Part shown: piece after piece, positions 11,623 to 25,696 of the stretch
How the letters are laid out: each line of letters begins with the position of its first letter
How positions within the stretch are numbered: position 1 is the stretch's first letter
Source: Serinus canaria
Lineage: Eukaryota > Chordata > Aves > Passeriformes > Fringillidae
Direction: 5' to 3'
DNA: 64,000 nt
NCBI RefSeq assembly: GCF_022539315.1
Contig: NC_066321.1
Coordinates: 5,085,324-5,149,323 of the forward strand
Program-made: the position numbers and the translations under genes
The notes under the pieces: generated by a model
What the model was told of the DNA's origin: nothing
Database searches by the model: none
The model's input: only the letters and a program-made list of their open reading frames with translations

Positions 11623-14600
11623 CTGGACCAACAGAAGGATTCGTAATCACAGAATTTCTTGTACCATCTGAAGTGGTCACTGGCAGGGATGGACTTGTTT
11701 GTGGTGGGATTTGTTTTCCAAACCAACCCTCCCTGGGCACTGTGACATTGCTCTGTGAGCAGAACTGGACTTTGCCCTGTCACAGGTGGGTCAAGAGCCT
11801 GGGCAATATTTAATGACCATATGGAGGAAATCTATGAACATTTTTGAAAATGGGACAATGCTGGTGATTTTGCTGCTGACAAAGCCCAGCTTGTCTCAGG
11901 AAAGAGAAATGATTCCTTGATACAGAGAAGTTGAGCCACAAATCCCAGCTGTAGCCAATGATAGGGAGCTCAGATTCAAGGCTTGGCTTCTTGGGTGTCA
12001 GGCTGAATAATCTGAGGGTCTGAGTTCATGGCAGCAACCTCAACTCGACCATCCTGATGTGATGGTGACCTGGAAGAATTTAACACTTGTATAGATTTTG
12101 TGTTTTCCAGAAGGTAAGGACAGAGGGCATTTCATGGGTGCCAACTGCAGGTTTGGGAATACAAGAGCTGTGGGACAGGGAAACTTCCAGAAATCACTGG
12201 AAAATCATCGCTGGAGTCTTACCCTTGTGAGACCTGCCAGTTTCAGAGGTAAAGCCAAATGATGCAAAGAGGTTTTTGAGACCTGTGTGGAGCAGGGACT
12301 TTTATTCTTCCCTTACAGTGTCTGATGTTGAACAGAAAACAAAAGAGAGGATTCAGATTACAATGAGGCAGATTGTGCCTGCGCCAAAGCAGGATCAAAG
12401 GAAGCACTGTATTAGCTTGGAAAGATTTAGGTCTGGCAGTTGAATAAAGTGGATGTTCCTCAAATCATTTCTTGGGAGAAAAATTAAAAATGCAGAATTT
12501 GAGCTTTATCTCATATGTGACCCAAGAATGTAGGTCTTTTATTTCTTATTCTAGATTAAATCCTGTTACACGGTTGCCTTTTGAAGGTTATAATTGCTCC
12601 AAGGAATCCTGCTGATACAGCATTCTTCACCTCTTAAAAGCAGTCTTAGTTTAGCAGTGCAGCCCTTTGATGGGAATATTTCATGGCCTGTATAAAGTGG
12701 GTTAGGACTTTGCTCGTTCCCTTGTCAACACATCTGAATCCTGGCCAAAATAAATGTCATGTCTTATTGGCAGGGGCCACTAAAGAAATCTTAGCTTTAT
12801 TGAGGGGATTGTGAATGTAGGACTCCTCCAGCTCCAGCCTTTATTTCAAAGATTGCAGTATTTTGGAGCAAAATGTGAAGATCACAAAACCAAAACATTT
12901 GCTGCTGCCTATATTATGTTTTTTGGGGGAGAAATAATAGTTCTAAAGCTCTGCTTGGCAAATAAGAAGAGTTGTCATCTGCATTGGTGGATGGTTAAAA
13001 GAAAAGAGAAAGGTGTTCATGATTTCCATGAAAAATGAGCTGAAGGTTTCTGAGGGCTCACAGAGGTAAAAATGCTAAAGCAGGACTAAGGAAAAAGTGT
13101 GTTGTGTTTTCCAGGTCTTCTTTTACACTTTTTTCACAGTGTGCTTGTGTTTATCCACTGTGGGATTTTATTTTGTGCTACAGACTTCAGTGGAGCTAAG
13201 ATCACACTGCAAAAGTTGCCAATATATAGGAAAACAAAAAATCAGGAACTGACATGGGTTTATATCACTATTAATTATTATTTTCAAGGTGAAAAGAAAT
13301 TACTTAGGTTTACTTTAAGTATTTCTGAAAAATTTATTCTTTCTCTTTCCTGCTTTGTTTGAGAAGTGATTCCACTTGCAGATCAGCCTGAAATGCAGGA
13401 AACAAATGTGAGCATCCAATTCTCTAAATTAACATTTTGAAAACATTCCATACTTCTTCTCAAGGAAGTTTGAATCCATTATTTAGTTTGCTTTGTAAGA
13501 CAAAGGTACTTTGTTATTTACTGTGAATTTATTTTCTGTTGAGCAAATTCAGATAGTTCATTCTCAAACTGTCATTGAAATAAAGATTCAGTCATTACAA
13601 TAACCATAATCTGAATATAATCATCCATAAAGCAAATGAAGAACAAGCAGAATTACAGAGATGCAGTGAATTCCTTCTGTGGAAATCAAACTCTGCCAAA
13701 AAGATCCATTTTTTTAACATGAAGAAAAGATGTATTTTTGGTTCCATAGAAGTAACTGAATGACTCATAGAAAAACACTTTGATATCGTTATTTTTATGT
13801 TTTCAGGATGCACTGAAAGGGAGTTTATAATGTTTATGAGTCACTGACTGTAGAGACCAGCACTTCCTGCTGATTAATTGTATCAGACAATGACGTGAGC
13901 AGAGGTGAGAAAGCTGCTGCCAAGAAAAACACAATACAGAAGTGAGAAATACAAAAATAATAAATACCTAAGGATGCACTGATGCACCTAGAATCACACA
14001 GATGTCAAGATATTTAGTATCAGTGGTGCCAATATCAATGAGAAAGCATCAAAGGAGATAGATAGCATGACTTCACATATTACAATTTGTGTTGGTGACA
14101 ATATCAAGATATCTTGTTGGTTTGCAGGCCCTGAAGTCAAAATCTCTCTTCTCTCTGCAAAAATAATGTAAAGATCATAAAGAAAGTAAAAATTTGGCTA
14201 GATTTAAGCTTTAAAAGGGTTTGTCCTTCAAATCTAAAATCAAATATACAGTAAGAGGTTTCTTTCAGTAGAATTTTTTCCTGCAGCTGACTCAATTTGG
14301 TCCAAACCCTCTTCAAGTCAAGTTTTTGCATAGCAGGGCCTGAGATTTTCAGTGTGGCTGCTGCAACCAGGGGGATGAACTATTGCACTGCTGGGCATTG
14401 TTAATGTGCTTAAATGGTTTTTGACATCTTGGGCAAAATTCTGTTTTCCCACAAATTCGTACTGAATCCTTGAAGATTTGTGTTAGTAAAGACATGATGT
14501 CATCTGCTACTTTATTTGTTTATTTTACTTACATAAGAATTACACTTACCCACAGATATTCACAGTTGACTTAACAGGGATGGCTCCAGGAATCTGTTTG

Positions 14601-17338
14601 TGCTGAATTTATGAATTTTGGGTGGAAGTCTAAAACTGTTCCTTAATTTGATGCTTTGATATAAATCTGAGTTCTGTGCAGTTTGCCATTAGCATAATTT
14701 TGGCTAGAAGTGATGGGAAGTTGTCAAAGTTTGATGACCATTCAGGCACGTGGGCCACCCCCAGACCTGAAAATAATCACCATTGTGGTCAGCATGGCAG
14801 TGGGGCATGAGGGAAAGAAGAAGGGAACTCAAAGTCAGGTGAGATTTTGGATTCCTGCTTGCAGGAGAGAAATGGGGTACAGGAAGGAGTGTAGGGTCGG
14901 GGTCTATGTGTAAAGGTAGTGGGGAGAGTTAGGAGAATAAATACCCACAGGATTTCCTTATCAAATCCACCCTGATGCCTTTGTCACCCCAGCCAAAGAA
15001 CAACTAATGAGCATCTAAAGCCAAATGTCTGCTGCTTTTGTAGTGCTGTGTGTCCAGCCATTCATTTTAGAGGAGTTATTCTACCTTAAAACAACCCACC
15101 TGGTTGAAACCACTCTTTAGAAAAGAGACCAGTGTAAAGTGTGTTCCCATGCTGGGATCCTGGGGATGGTGCCATGCTGCATCCTGGTCTCCAAGGATGA
15201 GGGATCAAGAGCAAGAGATACAGAAAAGCTTGAAAACATTCTTATTTCATGGGCTGAGACCCAAATATTGCAACTTAGAGATTTCTATTCCTTTGAGTCC
15301 TACAAGTCCAAGTAGAGACCCAAAATTGCCAGGAGGATTTCTTCTGAGCAGGACAAGAGGGACAATGACCCCATAAGCTTCCTGCTAATGCTTTGAACAT
15401 TAATGTTATTATCACTGTTGTTGGTATTATTAAACAGAGCTTTAAACTACACAGAATCTCACAACAATAAATGACACTTTTGCTATACATACCTGTTTAA
15501 TACTACAGCAATTGCTTGTCATTAGATATAACTAATAAAAAGGTTTCTTGCCAACTTGATCTTTTTAATTAAGTCCTTCATGGCTTCCAGTAAAAGTAAA
15601 ATATGTTCTGTTGGTGTTATATTAACCTGGGACATCTGCCCTGGTGATGTACTTTTTTCTTACTTTTCTCAAAAGTTATGATTTTGTTTCTCACAAGACC
15701 TAGAGGCTAGGCTAGGCTGATTTCACTTTCTTTGAAAGTTTGCACTGACTGCCTTTTCCTTTAGATGTAATCATTCAGATGTTGATGCTTTGCTTGTTCC
15801 CAGTTTTGATCCTTCTAAGGATGTTCTCAAAAGGAGCTTAGGATCCAACCAAGTGGCCCCCACCAATTTCATGAGCAATAATGTAAGATCCTGAGGTTCA
15901 GAGCTTCATCAAATATCAGCACCTCCCTGAGGAGGCTTTATTTAATGACCACCTTAACTTTTCTGAGGAGAATTTTCAACAGCAGTGGTTCCTGTTCCTG
16001 CCTCATTTCAACACTGACAGTTTTTATTCTCTTGCTCTGTGACTGCACCCACTGACAATAGATTTTTGGGGCTAAACAACAAGAAAATGTCAGTCACTGT
16101 CTGTTAGGAGCCTCCCATCTGCTCCCATAGCCCATCCTAACCCTGAGGGTGATCCTGCCTATGGCAAAACCACCCATAAACAACATAACCCAACCAAAGA
16201 CCCTGAAACCTAATTCCTTGGGTATATTAGTGTGTCCCTGCACTGGGATGGTGAATTATGGTTTTTTTATAAGCAAAAGAAATCAGGATGGCAGCCCACC
16301 AAGAATGAACTATAGAAGATGTCAGCAGGAGGAGATGCTGCCCAGCCACCTCGTTAGAGTACCTGGGCTAATCAATCACTGGAATTCTTCCTTAGCCTGG
16401 GTGCTTGATCAGAACCTACAGATGTTCAGTGATTGCAGAGGAGCTGCAGGTTGGAGTTTCAGCCCATTTCTTATATTTATTTTGATTGTGTTGATTTTTC
16501 CAAGCTAGGACGAAGGAAAGGAGCAAATCTCTCCCCATCTGAAGCAGGAAGAAAACATTTCAAGTACACACACATCTTCTGAAAGCTGCCTTTTTCACAG
16601 TTCTTAGGCCACAGCTTTCAGTTCCACAAATGATTCATTTCAGAGTTAGGCTGACACGGAATGCTGAGCAGATATTGTTTGCAGAAGGGAAAAAACCCAA
16701 TCTTAATAGAAATGCTTGATTTTTCCAGGGCCACTTTATACAAATTTACAGTAGAATTACAACCTCATGCTGGCCAGAGACTCCTTCAGGGAGATATTTA
16801 GGATATTTGTAGACTATATGAGAGAAAAGGGGCAAAATATGTAATAGAATCATTCTTGCAATTATACACTATTTATTATTTTTAGCTCCAGAATGGTAGT
16901 AAATATGGTTTTCTGTGCTTGCTTGGGGCAAACAAACTAACTGTAGAAATGCAAAGTTGTGGAATTTCCATTTCATTTCTTGCCTCATTAATTTCATTAA
17001 CTTACAAATAGATGAATACATAAAATTAAAAAGTAATTTCCTTTAAATATTTTTAAATTACTCTCTCCAAGTATTCAAACCTTTTAATCTGTTCTTTTAA
17101 GGTCTCCATCTAATTGCTCTTACAGATTGGTCTTTTGTGAATCAGATATCAATGTGATTGATTATCAGGAAGATAATCAGAGGGTGCCATTCACGAGATA
17201 AATGCAATTGTTTCTAAAATATTTCCTTGCAGTCGGTGGCATTTCACTCACTGGGCAGCATGGATGAAATGATGTGTGGGTGGGATGTGTGAAGGTGTGG
17301 ATTTAGGGGGGAAATCAAATCTAGCCATGGAGGAAATT
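11623..17338. other. non-coding stretch, no gene seen
   Basis: Unique-looking sequence without clear repeats. The largest open frame is 119 codons (16149-16508 +) and gives no recognisable product. Others, such as 13099-13362 + and 14137-14331 -, are AT-rich and rich in F, L and K, as expected for random AT-rich DNA. Confidence 0.55.
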
Positions 17339-17340
17339 CT

Positions 17341-17380
17341 ATTTCTTCTTTTTTTTTCCTTTTTTTTTTATTTTTTTGTT
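17341..17380 (+). repeat. T-rich low-complexity tract
   Basis: About 40 bp of near-pure T with scattered C, A and G, ending TTTTTTTGTT. Confidence 0.85.
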
Positions 17381-20300
17381 CCTTATACAAGGACAAATTG
17401 CATGGGAATTATAGTGTTTCCCATTTAATAGAAGTAGCCTTCGTGCTGATGTTTTTCACAGCAGTGACAAATGGCAGCTAAAAAGAAAGGGAGAGAATGT
17501 AATCAATCTTTATACCTTTAAAAACAGTTGAAAACTAAGATGAAAACTAAACCAGTTCAAGAGAAAAAAATAAATAGTTGGAAGCAAACAATTATCTGGA
17601 AGAGAAGGGAAGTGCAGAAGATGATTTGGAGCTTAGTGCTGGGTCTTGGAGGAGGCAAAAACTCCTGTTCTGCTTTTCTTTCTTGTTTGGGTCTCCAGTT
17701 TCCATGGCCACAGGACATGGAACACGTAGGCCCAGAAAGGAAAATATTCCCCCAAAAGGCCACAGAGTCTGAAAGCTGAAATTGTGCAAGGGAGAAATTA
17801 GGAAGAAAAATTGAACTCTCCTCCAATTCCCAGGGACTGATGCATGTTAAACAGCAGTAACTGAAGGTGAAGTTCAGACTAGAAATCATCCAGGTATTTA
17901 ACATGCATTTAATGCTAATATTTTAGCCATGCACTTACACAATATTTGTTAATGTTACTGGAAAAGGCATAAAAATAGGATTTTAAAATTAACTAAAATA
18001 TTTGAGTGAGATTTCACCTAGATCAGAATAAACAGTAAAAACACTATAAAAACTGCTATACTCTGAACCCATTCTAAAAGCTCATATAACAGACAAAAGA
18101 TTAAATAGGCAGTCTTGAACATTTTGCTGAACACAAAGGAAATTAACTCCTGGAAGGATTAGATCAGACTTTGCTAGGTGTGCTCTGGATGATGGAAGAT
18201 TTGGAAGGGAAAACTCGGCACTTCTCAAATTACATGAGTTGAGAAATGAGCTGGTCAGTCAGAAAATGGCCCCCTATTTATTCTGTTATTCAAATGTCCC
18301 TCCTGCAGCTGTGGGTCTCAGCTGGATTTCCAGGATTTATAGAAAGCATCTGCGTCAGGTTTGGGTTTTGTGTGTTCAGAACCTGCCAGCCAAATGTTTT
18401 CTGGGGTAGAAAATGCTACTGCAATGCATTTTTATTGGGAAAAAGAGATGTACAGACGCTGACACCTCCAGACTTTAACAAAACTTTCCATTCTTCCTCT
18501 TTAAATCAAGTATTGATTTGGCCTGGGTTCAGCGTGTGCTTTAAACTAATGCACCATAATGAAAAGTCGTGGCACGATTACTTAGGGATAAGTTTTTTAG
18601 ATTTAGCTGAACTGCACTGTTTTCATAATTATAATGAAGACACTTAAGGGGATATTTTTCATGAAATGCCTGGCAGTAATCCAATGTCACTCCCATTAAA
18701 ATCACCTGGTCAGAAATTAAACTCCAGGTGTTTGGAAACCGTAATTTTCAAGCAACAAATTATTTTCTCTTTAACAAAATTTAAAAAACCCAAACATTTT
18801 ATTTATATATTTTGCATTTATTATATGAGAACTGAATGCCATTCTTTAAACAGGTGGTAGAAGAGGATAAAAATGTTTATTTTTAATTTTTACCATAGCT
18901 GCAATGGACAAATTGTAACTGTAATTTTTGGATAACTGCAGAGATAAGTTATGAGATCAAAAGCAGGCATTGATCTTCAAGGACTAGTTTTTATAGTACT
19001 ACTAGTTTTTATAATAACAGTAAACAGTTTTTTCCTTTGGATGATTTTTCACAGCCAAGGCTTTCTTCACATCCAGACAATTATTGATTACTTATAACTC
19101 CCTTTCCACAATAATCTCCTGGTACAATTTTTGGTACTTTCCTTTTTTATAGTACCTCAGTATACCTTTCTAACCCAAGTTTCCCCTTCCCCACAAGGAG
19201 CTTATAAGGCTTTTCCTTACCCTCTGTCACCTGACTGGGTCAGAAGGTGTAATTGTGGCACTGTGTCTGAGCTGTCTCCTTTCTCCCCACCTTTACCTTT
19301 GGACTGTCTACCCAAGACTTCAAAAATCCAATTTTTAGGAGAGCTGTGCCACTAACAGAGACTTGTATTGGTGCCTTCATCATTTTGTGTTTGCAGATGG
19401 TTGGAACATGACAGGGTTTGGCAGCAGATTTTCTTTCTGTTGCACCCAAAGGAGCTGTGGAAGGTGAGTTCTCTTTGTTTTCCCCTGGGCAGTATGGATG
19501 AGCTGCTCTTATTTCAGCTCCTGATACCCATTTCACTCTGAGATCTGAAAACCCATTAATGTCTAACCACCATCTAAACATAGATGAAAATAAATCTAAA
19601 TATAGCTCTAAATGTGGCCCATCTCTGACCACTCTTCTGTATGTGTCCTTGTCTGGCAACTTCCTCTCACACATTTCAAGCACTACACTTGTCTGACACA
19701 GACTTCCCAAACTCATCATGCTCTGCTGTTTCTGACATCTCAATTTCCTGCTCTGCCCCTTTCACCCACCTCTTACTCTGTGCTCTTTCTCTGCTCTTGT
19801 ACAGACTATTCAAAAGGAGATAAAAATCCAGAGTTGCTCATACTGATGTTTCTTCTCCTTGCCCTTTCCCCAGCAGGTCCTTCACAGGTTGATCTCCTCA
19901 AAGCCCCTGCAAGTCCTCAACAGAGATTGGGGTGGTCAGCAATGGTGGCTCAAATGTCAAGGGACAATCCCTTTTAAACAGAGTGGAAACACCTTCAGAA
20001 ATCTGGCTTGCTCCTGGAGAAGTCAGGACTTGAGGTGGTTCATGAGAAAACACGAGCAGAGAGCCCATGACCACACTGGGAGTGCACAAGGTGACACTGG
20101 CAGCCAGAAAGTGCCTGCAAGCAAGATGAAAACTCAGTTTGCTGGGAACACCTTTGTCAACATCAAGATTCCCTAAATAAAGCTAGAGTTCAGGGAGGGT
20201 CAGGGAGAAAAAGCAGCAAAATGCCAGCAAAACAGGGAAATGCTATCAAAGCATCTGACAAGCTCAGCAAATACCAGAATTGCCTCTCCAGTGAAGTTTA

Positions 20301-20838
20301 ATTAAAAAGTCTATTGTTTCCATTATTGCTTAATGATTCCTCCAAAAGTAGAACAAAAGTTTACTTTGGAGGTTAATTATTCCTGGAATTTTAAAGGGAT
20401 ATGAGAGTATTTTCCTCTATCTCATTTGGTAACTGAACCATTAAGGAGAGTGAAGCAAATGGTGGTGTAAGAATTGGTGAAAACAATTTAGGTCTCAGAA
20501 GAAAACTCCTCATGTCAGATATCATGGTGGTTTTGCACAAAAAAAAATCTCCTAGCAAATTAAGTTAACTTTCTGTGCTGGAAAAAAACTTGTCAATGAC
20601 TTCTCCCCATTTGCTCCTGAATTCTAACTGAGACTCAGCATGAGGAAATGGTGCAGTTGTTTCTGCAAGCAAAGGAGAAAATGGACCCATTGGGGCATAG
20701 CACTCCCTGTGCTGCCAAGGAAGCTGGATTCTGCTCCCTCACACTTCTCTGTGATAATTGCCATGCTGGGTTTTGTCATCAATCCAATAAGCCATGCTTC
20801 AAAACTCAGGATTCAACATTAAAACCTCATGCTAGTGG
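17381..20838. other. non-coding stretch holding a 167-codon open frame of unknown status
   Basis: The minus-strand frame at 19240-19743 is the longest that is not caused by repeats. Its translation contains RWWLDINGFSDLRVKW and PYCPGENKENSPSTAPLG, which I do not recognise as any family. Plus-strand frames of 60 to 121 codons overlap it, so it is probably chance. A small direct repeat of ACTAGTTTTTATA lies near 18983-19013. Nothing else was supported. Confidence 0.4.
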
Positions 20839-20930
20839 AAAAAAAAAAAGCACAACGAACCAAAAAACCCCACCCAAAAAACCCAAACTAAAGCAAAGAA
20901 AAAATCCAAACCAAACCAAGCCAAAAATTG
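20839..20930 (+). repeat. A/C-rich low-complexity tract
   Basis: About 90 bp almost free of T and G on this strand. It begins with an A run and continues as AACCAAAAAACCCCACCC and CCAAACCAAACCAAGCC type sequence. Confidence 0.85.
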
Positions 20931-21841
20931 TTCTAAATTAAATATTATTCAACATGGTGAATTGTGAAATTGATTGTTGCATGTGGGGAGTACATGTTAT
21001 TGTTGCACTTTAGGAAAAGAGCTGAAGAAGTCTTGTAATGTGCAGGTTCCTATTTCAGCTTAATTTTCTATCAACTGCAAGTCTTTCAGAAGTGCATTAA
21101 TCAATTTACTAACACCTGACATGTGAAATTTATTTTTTCTCATTCCTCTCCTAAACAGGTAAGTGGCCACAATAATAAATGCCACGAAAGGCAGAATTTC
21201 CAAAAGCACCAAAGCAGGGGTCAGTACAATCCCTGTTTCCCAGCCATGGAGATGCAGATATTTAACTGCAATCAGGCACCTTACTCCCTCCCCAGGATGT
21301 GAGCCAGGACCTGCACTGCCCACACTGAGGCAGCTCACACACATTATTCAGGTTATGTGAGCCAAGGACAGACTGAAAATGTCTCAGAGATAATAAAGGT
21401 GCTCCAGTAATCATTTCACCAAAAGTCAATCACAGCAGTACAGAAAATGTGGCAATTCCAGTCTCTTGAAAAGATAATATTATCACCTGCTCCACAAGCA
21501 AAGGTATTTTGGAAGCTTCAGATAATGTAAAATTTGAATGGAAGAGAAAGGGCCATATTTAAATTTCCTGCAGGCAGGATTTCCTGTAGGTAAAACATTT
21601 TAAGAGGGTACCTGTGCAGGTGCTTTTCACCTGTATGCTCAGTGGGTGCTGGTATTTCTTAGGCTAGTGTTTTTGATAAAAACCTCTGTTAATCATCTCT
21701 ACTCCAGCTGAAATGCAAATGGGGGTTAAAAGTTTTGGTGAGTGTGTGCTGAAGTGTGAGGTGCAATTGGTGTTCTGGGGACTGACCTTTCAGTAAATAT
21801 TATTGTAGGAAATGGAAACAACATTATAAATATTAAAATTA

Positions 21842-21865
21842 TATTCTAATAATAATATTAGAATA
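21842..21865. repeat. perfect inverted repeat, 10-bp arms, 4-bp loop
   Basis: Arms TATTCTAATA and TATTAGAATA flank the loop ATAA. It sits in A/T-rich DNA, where short hairpins arise easily. Confidence 0.85.
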
Positions 21866-23988
21866 ATTAAATGATATTTTAATAATGATAATATTATGTT
21901 TCTATCACCAATTTTTCTTTGATTTGATTACATCTAGCTATCTCTTCACTTCTGAGATTAGCTTCAGAAACATGCATCAATACCACAAATCCTTCTTTAT
22001 TTATCATTACCTCCACTTTCTACATTTTGTTGTTATTATGAGCAGTGTTCATTTTCCCACTCAACTTTTTACTCCTTTAATTTCTGGGACAACATGTCTA
22101 TGTTTACCATTAGAAGCAGAGCATACATGAAATGTATTAACTCTATTTTTCTGCAGTTTTCAAAGGGCATTCAAATTTCACTGCAATTTTTGGCTGTGTA
22201 TTCGTATTTTCCTTTTAAGTACACAGAGAGGACACTCTTGGAGCCTTGGGCTCTCAGTGACTTCAGTCCTTTACCCTTGCTTAATCTCCCAGCTCTGGAA
22301 TGGGTTTGAGCCAGGGGGCTGATGGTGAAAGGTCACTTTCCATCAGGAGCGTTTGTCTTCCTGATCAGCCTTGGCAGCTCTGCCCTCCGTGGTGTTTTCT
22401 CTTGCTCAGGCCCACCTGGGTGTGTGGGAAGGAATTAACTGCAGGAATCACTCACTGGCTCCTCTCCTCTCCTCTCCTCAGAGTGACCCACCAGTGCCCA
22501 GCAAGGATTTCTGAAGCAGCAGCAGCATCTTCATTCGTTTATTGGCTGGCCATAAGGAAATTGATCCCATCAATTGATCCCATCGGGAGAAGAGGAGGGC
22601 ACCTGATGGAACAGAGAGATTCCATGTTCTGGGACAGGAATCAGAGCAGGGAGCCTGGGAGCTGCACACAACTGGCTGCATCCTTCACTAGGACCTGTCA
22701 AAGCCAATCATGTCTTTCCTGCACAGGTAGAATTGTCAGTATTGATAACGGAGTGAAAATGGTTCTTGGGTGAAAAAGAGGCAGCTCCTACTCACAGTGT
22801 GGCTGAAAGACAATGGCTTCTGGTTTTTTCCTCTTTTATGTCATAAGAGAATCTCTTTTGGGGACTTGAGACATCATAAAAGAAGTAGAAAAGAGGAGGT
22901 CTCCCAAGGAAACACTAAAGCAACATAATTTTACTTTTTTCCTAATCTTTCCTTAGTGGAGAAAATACAGCACTATTCTTTTCTATTTAAAATATACATA
23001 TCAAGCTGAAAAACAAATATTAAACTCTGTTTTAGGCTAATCCTACAATAATTTTTTTTGAAGGAATGAAGTAATTTTGTTTTGAAGTATTATTACTGAA
23101 TAATACTTTGGTATTATTTTCTTTCCAGTTAAAACCTGAATTATCAGAAGTGCATGAACTAGTGATAAAAGAAACAGTCTTGTATGTGAGCCTGAAAATC
23201 TCAATAATTGGGTTTATTTCAGGCACTCAGGTTTGGTTTATTATTTGTGATCTAAAAATCTTCATGCTTAATCTAAACTCTTTAATTTTCTCTCTAATGA
23301 AAATCTCCCTGCAAATGAACAACTTGGAAGATTTAGAAGCTGCTGACACAATAGAGCATGATCAGCAGGGCCTTTTAAAAGCCCTCTGTATCAGCTCTTA
23401 AAATGTCTTTAAGGTATTTTTGAAATGGAAATTTTGTCAATGGGCATCAATAATTTTGGAGGCTTCATGTTTTGCCTAATTGATATTTATTATGTTTATG
23501 AGATCAGTGATATTGTGAGGAACTACTCTGTTTATATCAAATTATTCCTCTGCCCTGATAATGGCAGAAAACAAAAACCATTTCATGTATGAATGCTGCA
23601 GCATTCCAGGTTGTCTTCTGTCAGAAATCCTGGGGGTGGGATGGCATTCAGATATGTCTGGCAGGATGTGTTATTTCACAAAGCTTGGCATCAGCTGGGA
23701 GAGTGAGAAAGGTGAGATGTGCATGTGTTTCTTTACATGTAAATTATTCAACAGCAGCTTTTCTCCTTCTAGCCACAGTTTACTTGTGTTTTTCCTGACC
23801 AAATTGGGCAGAGACAGAGATTCTGAAGTACTTCTTTTCATGGTTTTGGTAAACAAATGATTTCTGCTTTACTTGCCTTATTTATTTTATATTTTTTTCT
23901 AATGTAGACAATTTCATTCCCAACTCTTTCTGATGCTAAATTATGTAAGCCTTAAAAATAGGAGAAAGACATATATAAATCATGACAA

Positions 23989-24004
23989 AGAGAGAGAGAG
24001 AGAG
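23989..24004 (+). repeat. (AG)8 microsatellite
   Basis: Eight uninterrupted AG units, preceded by CATGACAA and followed by CAATAAGC. Confidence 0.9.
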
Positions 24005-25340
24005 CAATAAGCTAAACCATACTAGAGAAAAATGATTTAAAACTACTCAGACTTCTGCTGTAGGGTTGCCTACTCTGAAATGATTGGGGTGATCACTGCT
24101 GGTAAGGGGCTGGGTATGGGCTGGTTTATAATATCAGATATTTCCTGTCTGGTGCCGTTGTGTTGAGGGTGATACCAATGCAAACTCTGTTTTGGAGTCT
24201 GCACTCTCAGCAAAGGGAACCCAGCTACAGAACTCTGATTTTCACCTGCCTAATTTCCTATTTTATCTCGCTGTCAGAACTCTGGTGCCAAAGGACTTTG
24301 GTATCTAATCCCCCTGGGAGACATCCTTGTGTTTAGAAAATACAGTTCAACAGGAGACAAGCAATATTGTTCCACTGGGGTCATGTTACATTCTTGGGGC
24401 CTAAATATAATTATTCACAGCCAGAGCTCAAACACACTTTTAGAAATTTTGTATTACAGGAATCAACAGGAGTGGCTTTCACACATTTTCACTATGTCAT
24501 CTTAAGGTTTTCTAGAAATGACTTAATGAAAATAAGAAAAAGCACTGAAAAATTATGAAAAAAGGATAGTGTGCACATGTGAGAGAGAGGAAAGCAAGGA
24601 AGAGAGAAAAAGAAATAACTGAGTAATAAAGAAAGAATAAAAGGAAAAAGAAGAAACAAGAAAAAGTCCAAAGAAACAAACTTGCATAGTGTATTTGATA
24701 ACAATAATTGCTGTGCTCTGTACAAAGGCTTCTGTTTTTGATTAGAGACTTAGGTGTTACTGAAAACTGTATTTAAAATTCATTATTTTTCTTCTTTTCC
24801 TTTGAATTCTTCATTTTGTAAAACAGGTATTCCAGTGGTTTTGGAATCTTTTGTTCTTTTCTTTGCGTTGCTCCATTTTCATTTTAATTTTACTGCCCTT
24901 GTAGTCTGGATATTCTCTAAAAATGCTGCCTATCTGCTCCTACAGTGCCTGTTTCCCATTTCCTTTTTAAAATTCCTCTTCTAAGTGAAAATGTACTTTT
25001 GTTTGTCTGCTTTTTTCTTTTAAATACCTGCCTGCTTTTGTTTCTTAAGCAGATTTCTTACACTGGCACAGTGCCCGTGGGTCAGATCCACACTCACTTT
25101 TCTTGCCCAAATTTAAACAAAGGCAATGGCAGTCTGGGATTAGTAGATACCACCAATGCAAAATTAAGTATTTAAATCATGAATCAATGATTTGATAAAA
25201 TAAAAAGCATTATTTTTTATTTTATAATAATTAATTTTATGCCTTTGCCTGAAGATCTAAGAGGGACCACTTACAGGGACGTTAGTGAACTTCACTCCTG
25301 TTGATATTTCTGAAATACCAGACTCCTTTGTTCCATAGGC

Positions 25341-25696
25341 AGAGAATTGGGGAATGTTTTGGGTTGGGATGGAACCTTAAAGCTCATCCAGTTCCAATCC
25401 CTGCCTTTGGCAGGGACCTTCCACTGTCCCAGGGCTCCAAGCCCTGTCCAACCTGGCCTTGGACACTTCCAGGGAGGGAGCATCCCCAGCTTCTCTGGGC
25501 AACCTGTGCCTCACCAACCCCACAGCCATTAATTTCTTCCTAACACCTAATCCAATTCTCTCTCCTCTTCTGGATTAAAATTATTCCCTCTTGTCTGCCC
25601 AGACAAAAAGCCCTTGTCCTTTTTTCTAAGCCCTCTCTAAGTACAGAAAGGCCTCAATGTGGTCTCCTCAGAGCCTTCTCTTCTCCAGGCTGAGAA
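25341..25696 (-). mobile_element. CR1 LINE 3' fragment, about 355 bp
   Basis: On the plus strand this reads as the reverse complement of the CR1 3' end: GTTTTGGGTTGGGATGGAAC, CCTTAAAGCTCATCCAGTTC, TTTGGCAGGGACCTTCCACT, AACCTGGCCTTGGACACTTC, CAGCTTCTCTGGGCAACCTG, TTAATTTCTTCCTAACACCT, and finally GAGCCTTCTCTTCTCCAGGC. It is the longest near-continuous CR1 piece in the window, with one short deletion after TGTGCCTCACC. Short open frames across it are by-products of the element. Confidence 0.93.

Larger units (their letters stand above)
20931..25340. other. non-coding stretch, small repeats only
   Basis: Contains a perfect hairpin at 21842-21865, a (CCTCT)4 run at 22460-22479 just before CAGAGTGACC (acceptor-like but leading nowhere), a 14-bp duplication TTGATCCCATCAA near 22561-22585, an (AG)8 run, and a purine-rich stretch at 24581-24680. 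The frame 22300-22773 (+, 157 codons) begins MGLSQGADGERSLS and has no recognisable domain. Confidence 0.5.

Noticed and set aside
19240..19743. 167-codon minus-strand open frame
   Set aside because: No recognisable family, overlapping plus-strand frames, and no convincing splice sites or promoter; a length reachable by chance in 64 kb.
22300..22773. 157-codon plus-strand open frame and the CTCCTCAG acceptor-like site within it
   Set aside because: No domain, no paired donor, and another frame open on the opposite strand.
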